Positions 34,966 through 45,582 of a DNA stretch of 64,000 nt are shown in pieces; position 1 is the first letter of the stretch, and every line of letters begins with the position of its first letter. The notes under the pieces are model-generated. The model saw only the letters and a list, made by a program, of their open reading frames with translations. It was not told the DNA's origin and made no database searches. A program made the translations under genes and the position numbers. The stretch lies in the NCBI GenBank assembly GCA_007570785.1, contig ML664161.1, positions 46,220,951-46,284,950 on the forward strand, read 5' to 3'. This stretch comes from Antilocapra americana (taxonomy: Eukaryota > Chordata > Mammalia > Artiodactyla > Antilocapridae).

Positions 34966-35340
34966 AACAGTTCTCAAAATGAATGTGCATTAAAATTCAC
35001 CTGGAAAGAAAATCAAAGTGAGGTTGCTCAGACATATCTGACTCTTTGTGACCCCATGGACTGTAGTCCACCAGGCTCCTCTGTCCATGGCATTTCCCAG
35101 GTAAGAATACTGGAGTAGGTTGCCATTTCCTTCTCCAGATCTTCGTGACCCAGGGATCGAACCCAGGTCTCCCACATTGTAAGCAAGATGCTTTACCATC
35201 TGAGCCACCAGGAAAGTAGAAATTTGCCGGGTGAGCTAGGGGTTGCCCACTGTCTCCAACCCCTGGGATTCTGATTCAGTAAAACTGAAGCTGTGTTTCA
35301 GAATCTTCCTTTTCAGTAATACAGAGCATTTTGATAAAGG
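34966..35340 (+). mobile_element. MER20-like DNA transposon relic split by a SINE
   Basis: Left part ACAGTTCTCAAAATGAATGT and TTAAAATTCACCTGGAAA; right part ACCCCTGGGATTCTGATTCA, then GAATCTTCCTTTTCAG and TTTTGATAAAGG. The order matches MER20, a hAT-type non-autonomous element. A Bov-tA sits in the middle. Family name from memory. Confidence 0.6.
35013..35212 (-). mobile_element. Bov-tA SINE
   Basis: Reverse SINE: CTGACTCTTTGTGACCCCAT, CAGGTAAGAATACTGGAGTA, GGGATCGAACCCAGGTCTCC (B-box-like segment), CATCTGAGCCACCAGGAAAG. Inserted in the MER20-like relic. Confidence 0.93.
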
Positions 35341-35780
35341 TGGCAACATTAGTCATTTGAAAAATATTGGTTTGTAATAGTGGGAAAAGCAGTTTCTAGA
35401 ACAATATGTATTCTATGATCACATTTATGTTTTTTAAAAATTAAACTACTTGTAGATATAAACAAGGGTGATGTATACTTCAAAGTAAACATGTGGGGAA
35501 AAGTCTGGGAGGATATTTAAATCTGTAACAATAGTGACCTCTGTGAAAGAAATAATATATTTGGGAATAGGGGGATGAAAGAGAACTTTAATAGTTAACT
35601 CTATAAATATCTGTACAATTTGCATTTTTTGTACCAAAAATATACTTATATATTACTTAAATTAAGAAAATAAGCCATAATAAAAAGGTCAAATATATTT
35701 TAATGTCATGAATTAATATTAGTAAATGGAAACTCACTTTTGTAGGATTATCAACTAATAATATAACAAGCTGGTGGTAT
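35341..35780. other. Non-coding stretch, nothing recognised
   Basis: AT-rich; L1-like traces may be present around 35450-35640 but are not clear enough to call. Confidence 0.4.
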
Positions 35781-35784
35781 TTTT

Positions 35785-36010
35785 TTTCATATTCCTTTAT
35801 TTATTTTTTAATTGAAGGATAATAGCTTTACAGAATTATGTTGTTTTCTGTCAAACATCAATGTGAATCAGCCATAGTATTTCTTAATTACTCTTTACCA
35901 CCAGATAAGACATCCCTCTTTATTTCCTTCTTTTTATATAATTGTGTGCCTCCACACATCTTCTCTGCAGTGTGGTAATATAGTTCCCTTCCCACTCAAT
36001 GAAATTACCT
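35785..36010 (-). mobile_element. Old L1 3'-end fragment
   Basis: TTTATTTATTTTTTAATTGA, AGCTTTACAGAATTATGTTG and AATGTGAATCAGCCATAG are the reverse of the cetartiodactyl L1 3' UTR. Confidence 0.7.
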
Positions 36011-36079
36011 CATCCAATACTAGGCCTCATTTTCCACCTTATATTTAGAGTTAAAATTCTCAGGTATGAGTTTGGTAAT

Positions 36080-36286
36080 AGTCCCTGGTGGCTCAGACAG
36101 TAAAGAATCTGCCTGCAATTCAGGAGACCTGGCTTTGATCCCTGGATTGGCAAGATCCCCTGGAGAAGGAAATGGCTACTCACTCTAGTATTCTTGCCTG
36201 GAGAATTCCAAGGACAGACGCGCCTGGTGGGCTACAGTCCATGGGGTTGTAAAGAGTTGGATGCAACTGAATAACTAACACACATA
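36080..36286 (+). mobile_element. Bov-tA SINE
   Basis: GTCCCTGGTGGCTCAGACAG head, GATCCCTGGATTGG, AAGATCCCCTGGAGAAGG, GGGCTACAGTCCATGGGGTT tail. Target duplication not clear. Confidence 0.93.
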
Positions 36287-38640
36287 AATATAAGTAGTAA
36301 GGAACTTTTTCTTTGTGTGGTTTCCCAAGGGTAGAACACCAATGGGTAGAACAAGTGTGACTCTCTTCCTTAAAGCCATGGTAGTATTTGGGAGCATGGC
36401 CTGGTGTGAGGGCTGAGGACTACTGACTTCAATTAGGAATTACCTCATGAGTTTAAAGTAGACAAGTTATCTACTGAAGCAGAACATTATGATGGCATTT
36501 ACTATTGCAGCATGGTTATCATTGCATGAAGCTAATTAGATAGTAATTACACACTTACAGATTTCTAGGTAACCAGGAAACAGTTCTGTGTATTTTGCAT
36601 TTTTGTATCACAACATTAATTAAAACACAAACAAGCATATAATTAACATATGACATTATAATGCATGAATCACAACAAATTATCTTACTGATGGATAATA
36701 ATTTTAGCTTAAGTTAGTTTTAAAATCTTTATAGAATTAAGAATTATTTCATTTCTAACTCATTTTGACTCTCCTAAGCAAAATGACGCAACCAGCTGAC
36801 CCTTAGCAATATCTTATAGACTCAATTTAATAGCTAGAAGAGGGAAACAGTCAGTCCTCACCTGCTTAATTTTACAGATGAGGAAAAAGTCACAGCAATC
36901 CTAGGTGGTCTCTGACTCCAAAAGTCCAGTGTTATCCACTGCAGATGTTGTCCCACCAATTCCCTTTCTAAAATTTCCATTACTCTTTCACATAACTGTT
37001 CATTTCTACCTAGATTTATGCCTGTGATTATGAAATTTATTCTAATCAACAACTGAATAATTTTATCACAAGCATCAAAAATCCTACTTCCAAGCTGATC
37101 CATCCAGGGAGCTTCCTCTGACTTCAGGGTAAAGATTTCAGTCTGTACCATTATCAAATCATCCAAGAAAAATCTTCCTTTTGTGTTTATTTAGCAGCGC
37201 TTACATATACAGAAATTATATTTTCTTAACTAAAACTAGGTCGCATGATCTGAGCCAAGTAATTTTTTTCAATTCATAAGCTTTTGCAAATATTAAATTT
37301 GAAAATATTAAATAAAAAGTAACATAATAAGTTGATTTATGGACAAGAATAAAATTGTATGCAATTAGGGCTGTACTAAAAATTACTAACAACATTCTTA
37401 AACTATCCCCTCACCTGAATCTAGAAATCCTCCAGTTAATGTCCAGCTTTGTAGAGGGAAGAAGGCGGCTATCCTATCTATCTGCAGCAGTTAACACCTC
37501 CAGCTAAATACTTTGCTGACATTGCACACTGCTTATCAATTTAATTCATTTGCCAAAGGACATGTGAGGCTGTACTCTTTGTGTGAAAACAATAGTTCCG
37601 AAAAGACAGGTCACCTTCATCTCTAGGACACCAAAGTTGTGGAAGATGACAAAGCTGGTGCCCACTGTCAATGAGTGCACATGCTGTGAAATACTCCTCC
37701 CTGCCCCACACTCAGGCAGCAGATCGACTAGACAGTCAACTACGGGACATAAGCTGAGAACACCTAAACAGACATATTCCTTTTAAGTTTTTCCTTCAAA
37801 TTAAATAATTAATTGGTGGGCAAATGATTTGCCTTATTTAAGCTGAAGATACAGGACATATTTCAGAAGAAAAATATTCCAGAATAGTTTCTCAGGTAAT
37901 AAAAGTCCAATATAGGGTTAGAGTCCCATAGGTGATAGAGGAAAAGAAACAAAAAAAAATTAAAATTAAGAAAGAAGTATTGAACATTGTTGGCTTTAAC
38001 TTTCCCAAGTAGAGTACATTAGTTTAGATATAGAATCAAAGACAGAAGGATTGAGTCAGTATTTCCACATGAAGTACTGTAAACTGATTCTAAGAGAAAA
38101 TTTAAATTATCATCAGTGTAAAATGAGGCCCAATATTCATGCCCAATATTTTAAATTGGAATATAAACCTTTTGTTGCTAAATAAAAGAAAGCGAAAACT
38201 TAGACCTTGCATATACTGAAAAGAAACAAAATATATACACCAAGGAGAAAAACTACTCCATCACATATTAAACCTTAAAATTCAATTTTTCTTTTATTTT
38301 ATAGGAAAATTCATATTTTACAATAGATCTGTATGTCAATAAAACAGTATTAATAATAAGTCTTCAGTCATAGGCTTGAAGCAAAAATCTGTACTCCTAT
38401 TGAAGCAAAAATTTGTACTCCTAATACAGTGTTGATTTGTTTTACCTATACCAGCCATAACTTTTTAAATTCAATTTGTAGACTAAATTTGATTCCTTGA
38501 GTGTTTCACAGAAATTATTATACAATACTTAATGTATAATGACTAAATAATATTTAGAAATAAATACTGAAAAATTTGAAACAAACACTAATTAGTATTT
38601 TTTGTTCTATTTCATTTTAAGTGTACTCAAGGATACTTAC
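36287..38640. other. Non-coding stretch left of the alternative nectin-3 exon
   Basis: No exon found. Contains a MIR-like relic in reverse at about 36865-36955. A 102-codon minus-strand frame (37166-36858) partly overlaps that relic and shows no domain. If the alternative nectin-3 transcript continues to a further exon, this is intron. Confidence 0.5.
36865..36955 (-). repeat. MIR-like relic
   Basis: AATTTTACAGATGAGGAAAA, then TCTGACTCCAAAAGTCCAGT and TTATCCACTGCAG, in MIR-reverse order. Confidence 0.6.
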
Positions 38641-38725
38641 CTGATATAGAAGGTCTTTCTGAGGCAAAGGGGGAGAGTGTTCTTCATACATAGGAGGTGG
38701 TTTATGTGTGGGTGGAAGGTCGATC
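38641..38725 (-). CDS. NECTIN3: NECTIN3 alternative exon: proline-rich cytoplasmic segment
   Basis: Second exon of the alternative nectin-3 tail. Minus-strand acceptor TTTCATGCAG|G completes the Val codon, then 28 codons follow, starting IDLPPTHKPPPMYEEHSPPL and ending KDLLYQ, with a consensus donor CAG|GTAAGT at 38640. The 85-nt length leaves phase 0. The segment is rich in proline (LPPTHKPPP, SPPLP), a composition that could bind SH3 or WW domains, but no partner is shown here. The intron before it is about 2.85 kb. The following exon, which should carry the stop codon of this form, was not identified between 1 and 38640, so the alternative transcript probably continues outside the window. 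Confidence 0.85.
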
Positions 38726-39055
38726 CTGCATGAAAAAGTTTAAAAAAAATGATTACCACATTTCACAAAAGACGAAACAATAAAACAAAAAAGGGGAGGG
38801 GGGAACCATCAAGATTCTCTTAAGTGTTGAGAATATTTTCCTCATACTAATATTTGTATTAGTATACATGTTTAATTCATTTCTTACATTTCCATTAATC
38901 ATATTTGGAAACAAGCAAACTAGCTTTACAGGTTCTAATGTTTAGGAGTAATCTGAAATAAATAATTCTTCAAAAATTTAAAAAAAGAAGCAACTCATAT
39001 AGAAACATTTTTTGAAAATTGTTAGCAAGCAAGCAATCTAGTATATTATATAACT

Positions 39056-39266
39056 GGGCTTTCCTGGTAGCTCAGTTGGTAAAGAATTCACCTGCAATGC
39101 GGGAGACCTGGGTTTGATCCCTGGGTTGGGAAGATCCCCTGGAGGAGGGCATGGCAACCCCCTCCAGTATTCTTGCCTGGAGAATCCCCATGGACAGAGG
39201 AGCCTGGCAGGCTACAGTGCATGGAGTCACAAAGAGTTGCGCATAACTGAGCGACTAAGCGTAACA
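39056..39266 (+). mobile_element. Bov-tA SINE
   Basis: GGGCTTTCCTGGTAGCTCAG, a B-box-like GGTTTGATCCCTGGG, AAGATCCCCTGGAGGAGGG, and a diverged tail (GGAGTCACAAAGAGTTGC). CTAGTATAT lies on both sides (39038-39046 and from 39267). Confidence 0.93.
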
Positions 39267-39399
39267 CTAGTATATGACTAATTAAAATAAGTACTGCATA
39301 TTTTTTACATGTGACCATGCGTACCAACATTTTAAAATAATCAACTATGTGATGGAAAACACTTTCCTCCAAAGTGTCATAACAGTGATTTGAAAGACT

Positions 39400-39625
39400 T
39401 AGGGCTTCCCAGGAGGTGCTACTTTTAAAGAACCCATCTGCCAATACAGGAAACATAAGAGACATGGGTTCAATCCCTGGGTTGTGAAGATCCCATGTAG
39501 GAGGGTATGACAACCTACTCCAGTATTCTTGCCTGGAGAATTCCATCAACACAGGAGCCTGGCAGGCTACAGTCCATAGGGTCACAAAGAGGAGCATGAT
39601 TGAAGCAACTTAGCACACATACACA
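39400..39625 (+). mobile_element. Bov-tA SINE
   Basis: AGGGCTTCCCAGGAGGTGCT, GGTTCAATCCCTGGG, TATTCTTGCCTGGAGAATTC and GTCCATAGGGTCACAAAGAG. Flanking repeat AAAGACT (39393-39399, 39626-39632). Only about 130 bp from the SINE before it, same orientation. Confidence 0.92.
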
Positions 39626-40389
39626 AAAGACTGTATCTTAAAATGGTAATGAAAAAATAAGTTTGTGCCACATTTTGGAAATACTTCTAAAATTAGTTTT
39701 CAAAAGCCATGATCACCCTTAGAACATTTATCATGTAAATTAAGATTTTTCAATCTACAAACCATTATACATCTTGCCACCTGAAACAGAGACTAGTATA
39801 TCCTTGGTGAATGCATTTACCTTTGTCAAAATGACCTAATCTACTAAAAAAAAAGTATTTTCATATATTTTTTAAATGTTATATTACAACAAAAATAGAA
39901 TTAAAAATATCTTGTAGCTTTTTGCACTTTAGAAAGCAGCTTTTTATATAGACTCTTATTTTTGAAGATTACAGATAACTAATTTTCAGTAATTAAGATT
40001 AGTAAATCAAACAAAATTTTACCTATATTAAAAGATAAAAAGCATGAAAGCTATAGAGGCCAAAGTAATTACAAATTCTCAGTAGTCTAATAACTTCTCA
40101 TGTGGTCATGAAAGAATATTTTAAATGATTAGAATTCAAATAAATAAAATAAATTACATATATTACTAGCCTATTAGTAAATTATGTTTTTGAAATTATA
40201 GAAAAGCTTGATATAATTCAGCAACTAACATGAATTTAACCACAAACTAGTTAGTTACTCTTGAAATATTAAAGTTGGTCTCGCAGGTAACAGACTGAAA
40301 GAGTACTTTATAGTTCTTTTATTTAAAGTAATTATTTCCTTTAATGTAATAAAAATTACAGCAAATGTATAGCTCCAAGGTGCCATAAG

Positions 40390-41040
40390 TCATTTAGGTG
40401 AGAAAACCAAGGTTCATGGAGGTGACTCATTCATGGTCATACTATTAACTTGATCATAATAGAGCTGAGACTAATACCCAGGCACCCTTAACCCCAAAAG
40501 ATTTGTGCTCTAACTGTGCCAGATTAGAGAGGCAAAGACATACACAAAGCATTTATGAAGACAGAAGAAGTACTTTCTTTGAGAGCTAGCCTTATATCTT
40601 CATATAAAAACACTAATAACCACACAAGAAATAATGCCATTTGTATAGAATTTCACAGCTCATAAACAGCATCATCTTATTCTACTCTTATCACAGCTAT
40701 GTGAGGTAAGCAGGTCACCCAGGTGCCCTTAACCCAAGAAGATTCATGCTCTGTGCCAGATTAGAGAGGAAAAGACAACAAAGCATTTATGAAGACAGAA
40801 TACATTCTTTGGGAGCTAGCCTTGTATCTTCATATAAAAACATTAATAATCACACAAGAAATAATGCCATTTGTATAGAACTTCACAGTTCATAAACATC
40901 ATCATCTTATTCTATTCTTATTAAAGCCATGTGAGGTAAGCAGGAAAAGTATTATTTACATTTCACAGGTGAAGTAACAAAAGCTGCTGATGGAATTAAG
41001 TGAACTGGGACATCAGTCTTTTGATTATACAACAAAGTGC
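40390..41040 (-). repeat. MIR-like sequences around a tandem duplication
   Basis: Reverse MIR-like pieces: 40400-40500 (GGTGAGAAAACCAAGG, GCTGAGACTAATACCCAGG) and 40900-41035 (AAGCCATGTGAGGTAAGCAG, ATTTCACAGGTGAAGTAAC). They border the duplicated unit. Confidence 0.5.
40477..40945. repeat. Imperfect 240-bp tandem duplication in an intron
   Basis: Two direct copies: about 40477-40714 and 40718-40945. Shared landmarks include GCCAGATTAGAGAGG, AAGCATTTATGAAGACAGA, GAGCTAGCCTT, ATCTTCATATAAAAACA, a 24-base identical stretch beginning ACACAAGAAATAATGCC, and ATGTGAGGTAAGCAGG. The copies differ by scattered substitutions and a few small indels, so the event is not recent. Confidence 0.93.
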
Positions 41041-41573
41041 AATTTCTTTTTTATAATGATTAGGTCCAAAACATTTCTCTTTAAATAAAAAGATGAAAAT
41101 TTTATAATTCATCAAAATCAAATTTAAGATAAAAACTTTCAAACTCAACATATTTAATGACTTGGCAGCTGAAAGTTAAGTTATATCTCTGCATAAGACA
41201 GGTATATACAATCTAAAGAAGTATACTTCTAAGACTTTTGTATCTGTCTTTCAACTACTTCATTGAAGACCTGCATCTTTATTCAGAAGGCAGGATAACA
41301 TAAAGGGTCATTATGTTACCATTTGGAAAGATGTGTAATATACTGTAGGAAAAAAAAAAAAAAGGAATATATTTGTCTCTAGTAGCCCCTTGCAACTGTT
41401 TATTATCTACCAAGATGTAGTTTGAGACGTTCTGATAAAACTAACCATCTTACAAAGACCTAACAGTATCTTTACTTCTATCCCTCAGACACTTTTCATA
41501 TGAGTGGCTGTAATGATAAAGACTGACACATACTGAATAGTCATAGTTGAACGTCAGCAAAAAAGTTACCTAC

Positions 41574-41712
41574 ACTTTGTCAAGGTAGGATGGTCTCTTT
41601 TTTCGAGGAGTCAACAGCACAGTCACAAAGATAGCAATGATGAAGAGGGCAAGGACAGCTCCAATTACAGCTCCAGCTACGGCTATAGAAGAGGTCTGCT
41701 TAAATGGAACAT
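41574..41712 (-). CDS. NECTIN3: NECTIN3 alternative exon: short stalk and second transmembrane segment
   Basis: Alternative membrane exon of nectin-3, about 11.1 kb downstream of the alpha stop. The minus-strand acceptor TTTACAG|AT completes the same split Asp as the alpha exon. It encodes a very short stalk (VPFKQTSS), a hydrophobic span of about 25 residues (IAVAGAVIGAVLALFIIAIF and following) and a basic stop-transfer TPRKKRP, then SYLDK and the first two bases of a Val codon. The donor is AAAGT|GTAGGT; a better-looking donor five bases further (TAG|GTAACT) would put a stop codon in frame, so the first is chosen, and it fits the next exon (GT|G then ATC GAC). Nectin-3 is known to have splice forms that differ after the third Ig domain (alpha, beta, gamma in mouse); this fits the non-alpha set. 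Splice signals and frame are direct; the isoform name is inference. Confidence 0.88.
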
Positions 41713-44700
41713 CTGTAAAGTAACAAAAATTAGGTTTCTCAAGCAATTATACAAAGCATTCTTGAATTCCCGTCCTCTGATTTCTACAATGTGCAAGAAT
41801 GTTATCCAACCACAAGCTCAGAAGACCCCAAACTTGATGTTACTTTTTAATGCTAACACACTCTTTGCAAGATGTAACCTTAGTACTCAAACTTTAATTT
41901 TTCACAGTTATGAAAAGAATATCCCCAGTCACATATGAATGAGTGAATCTACAGTCTATGGGAAAAGAATGTTTTAAGAAGAAAAAAGATAAAAACTAAC
42001 TTCTTATTCTAAAAGATGATAAACAAATGAAAAATATTCAGTATGCCTTAATGGAGTTAGCCAACACAATATTCAACTTATATTATATTAAAAGAAATTC
42101 TATTAAAGAAACCAAAAATCTTCAAGGGCAAAATAACACTAAAAAACAGAAAATACCCTAGCTCTACTAACAAAGTAAAAAAATGACATTGCAAAATTTA
42201 AATTTTTAAAACAGAAGTTACTAAAACAGTAGTTGTTGCAGATAACTTCCCTTAATTAACACTCATTTAATACATAGTACACATAAAGATAGTGCCTCTA
42301 CTACAAAATCATGTAAATTCTTCCCTATCTCCTGGCTACAGACGCACTATATAATTTCTGAACACTAATTTTCATTTCCAGCCTGTATCATAAACATTTT
42401 ATAAGAAAGGATTTTAAAAATGTATTTAGTAGTTAGCATTTCACACAATTTTTTTTAAAAAGCCACCTTTTTTTATGAACTCCCAAGTAATTTACTAAAA
42501 TTATTTTCAAATGTAAGTATTACGGATATGACAAAACCATCAATTCTTATGTATAGGTATTATTTTGACAATTTTAGCCATATTACACCCAATAACTAAA
42601 TTTTGAGGAATGACCCATCAGTTACAAAAAAACCTTCAATATACTCAATTTATCTAACCAATAAGATTACTTAGAGTTAACATTCTAGAAATGAAGATAT
42701 TTCTGTTCTCAAGTTAAATATTCCGCCCAAGGTCATTCAGCCAATGAACAGGAGAGAACACAGAGTGAAATAAAGCTAGATTAGGACATGTTACAAACCT
42801 CTACCCTACCCTACGCCCTTTAGAGGAAAGAATGGATTTTTGCAACATCTAATATAATCTCTTTTTTTGGGTCTCCTATTTGGAAACAGAGCTCTTTGTT
42901 TTCAGTTAAACTGATGTTCACATTCATCCTTAGTTACTACTGGACTCCAGACATGACAAATTTAAATAGAATCAAAGCATTATCAGTTTTGAAATATTTT
43001 ACCTCCTTACCATCATAGTATTTCCAAATATAGTGTATTTAGAAGTATTTTTCAACTGTCTTTATTCGAATGTGAGTCATGTGGTGTTTTAGATTGCTAA
43101 AAAGAAATGTTTCACTTCTTAACCAATTTTACAAATTTCCTAGCAAACATCTTGGGTTTATGTGTCATTTTATTAGTTTTATTCTAGACTAAAAATCTCA
43201 TACCAATGGGTGCCAAGTAACCAATTTCAACAATAATTCAAATGCTGAATAGAATCTAAAAATACACAATTATTGTACAATATAATAAGCTTCATCATTC
43301 AAAATGTTGCCCTCATTTGCTCATACATACCTGGTTCATCATTCATTGTTGATCATATCTCTAACCAATACTAACTCCATTTGATTATGTGCTACATGAG
43401 AAAAAAATTTGAAAACCAAACCAAATATACTCTGCTTTTATAAATGTAGAAGAGACTTGGGATGATTTAGGGCTAATCTTCTCATCTATATTATCACTTT
43501 TTCCCACCATATAAATTAATAGTTTTGCATTCAGGTTTTAACAATAGGCCAATTGAGACCTTTTAATGTTACAATGCAAAGGTTATTTGACCAACATCAT
43601 ACACCTTGTCAGAGGCAAAATTTCTTTAAAATCCCCATGTGTCAAGTATGCTACCTATTTCATACTAGTCTAAAGTTTCCTTTTAAGAGAAGTTTTTCTT
43701 TTCCTAAGGAGTAAAGTAACCCTATCACTTTTGCCCAAGTATGGAGAATTTAAATTTGAGTGTTCTTACTTTGATGATAATGACAAAGTTATACCATATT
43801 TACAGTAATACTTCTGAAATTATTTTTCAAACACTCAGGTTACTTTTTGAATGTAATTAGTCCAAATTAAGATTTTCAAGGTACACATCATTATAAATTC
43901 ATCAAACCTCACATCTCCTACAAGAAAGCCTTTCACCTAATCTTAGCAGTATTAAATTTGGTAGTGCTTTGTAATAAAACAAAATCAAACTTTTAATATC
44001 CTAATTCTGAAAATGTACTATTTTTAATATCCTGAAGTTAATTTTGAAGTCTAAATAGATACTATTCTTTAAACATTTAAGTTATGGTCTACTTATCTAA
44101 TTCTGCCCTCCTAGTCCTCTAATTTCAAGCTTTAGAATTCCATAACTGAGAGCTGATTATATGTATACCATCACTCTTCCTTCTATCTCAATAAATATTT
44201 GAGCATATTTATTTCACCTGGTTCCCTTCATTCTTTAATCATGTCTAACATCTTTTTGCACACCTCTTCTTAGTATCAGAACAGGCTAGTAAGTGCTAAA
44301 ATAAGAATGGAAGAAAAGTTAGGTATGAATCCATTTACCAACTGGATATCCTACTCTACAGAGGTAAACTAATTTATGTCAAGTACATATATGCCATAAT
44401 TTCATGTTTCCTTTTTGATTTTTTTCAATTCTTCAAGTCTTTAAGAATAATACATTTAAGAGCATTAAGGTTTTAAGGTATTAACAGGTGATGAACGGTA
44501 GTATGAAATGTAAATGAAAAGTTGAAGTTTCTGACATTCAAGTCAAAGATTTTTGACAAAATTTGAGAATTTAGCCCCAACACTGCCTCCCTAGATCTCT
44601 GTCCACATAATCTATAGAGTCTCTATACTCCAAAAAAATCAGATGAAAAAGAAAAATTAAGTAATCAAATGTACAAAAATTTGGCATTTTTAAATATGAA

Positions 44701-45554
44701 GCTAGTTTACTGAGTGATAGACATGAAGCAGCGTTATCTTACCATCACTTAAGATGTTCTACTAAATCTAATTATACGTTTATAAGCAGCAGAAAACAAA
44801 ATGGCAAACATTCAAATGTTTAGTATTAAAGGATTGGTGCATGTCTCCCAAAAGAACATATTCCTGTTATCATGGCAGTTTATGAATCCATATACATTAG
44901 AAACCACCTCCAAAAAAGCATTCCTCAGTACAACCAAAGTATACTATCCACAGAAATATAAAGACACCATATATTTGTCTTATGGAGAAAACTATTAAAA
45001 ATCAGTTACAAATAATTTTCATTAGTTTTTGAAAAATATACAAATATTACAGATATTAAATTGAATTAAAGTCCATGTTATCACTCTGATACAAGTAAAT
45101 AAAACCTATATAAAAGCTATTCAAACATGTGTTCACTTAATTCACATCTGAAACTGAGGCACTTTTATAGTTTTGAAAAGTTAAATACTATTCTATAGAC
45201 TAAAATATGTGTTTCTGGCAATTTGCTAAAACCATTTTAAAATGAGTATAGAAATCTATATTCCTTTATTATACTTATGTTAAAACACCAAATCGTAACA
45301 ATTAACTGAAATGTTAAGTTTCATCCAGTTTTCATTTCCTTCACCAAAACTTATGTAATCCATCAGCTGATTCACAGCTTAATATGATACTCTACAAACT
45401 TATCATCCTAACTTTTATTTGGATTTAAAATACACAAATATTCCCACACTACATGTTATTGTATTACCAATTTTCCCGATAAATATGCCCCACTCTCACT
45501 TTTCATAAAAAGCCCTTTTAACACTTATCTTTTCAATATGACATCTAAGCCTCT

Positions 45555-45582
45555 CTCTATATATAAATATATATATATATAT
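45555..45582. repeat. (CT)n/(TA)n simple repeat
   Basis: CTCTCTCTATATATAAATAT followed by a further run of alternating AT. Confidence 0.9.

Larger units (their letters stand above)
38726..41573 (-). other. NECTIN3: NECTIN3 alternative-form intron
   Basis: 2848-bp intron between the two alternative exons. It contains two Bov-tA SINEs in the opposite orientation to the gene (39056-39266 and 39400-39625) and a tandem duplication (40477-40945) embedded in MIR-like sequence. Confidence 0.75.

Noticed and set aside
36858..37166. 102-residue minus-strand frame as an exon of the alternative nectin-3 tail
   Set aside because: It overlaps a MIR-like relic, has no splice signals in the needed phase that I could support, and does not look like a nectin tail.
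41566..41573. Stronger donor TAG|GTAACT five bases after the chosen donor of the alternative membrane exon
   Set aside because: Using it puts TAG in frame right after Val, whereas the GT|GTAGGT donor joins the next exon in frame and gives an open tail. It remains a possible route to a very short-tailed form.
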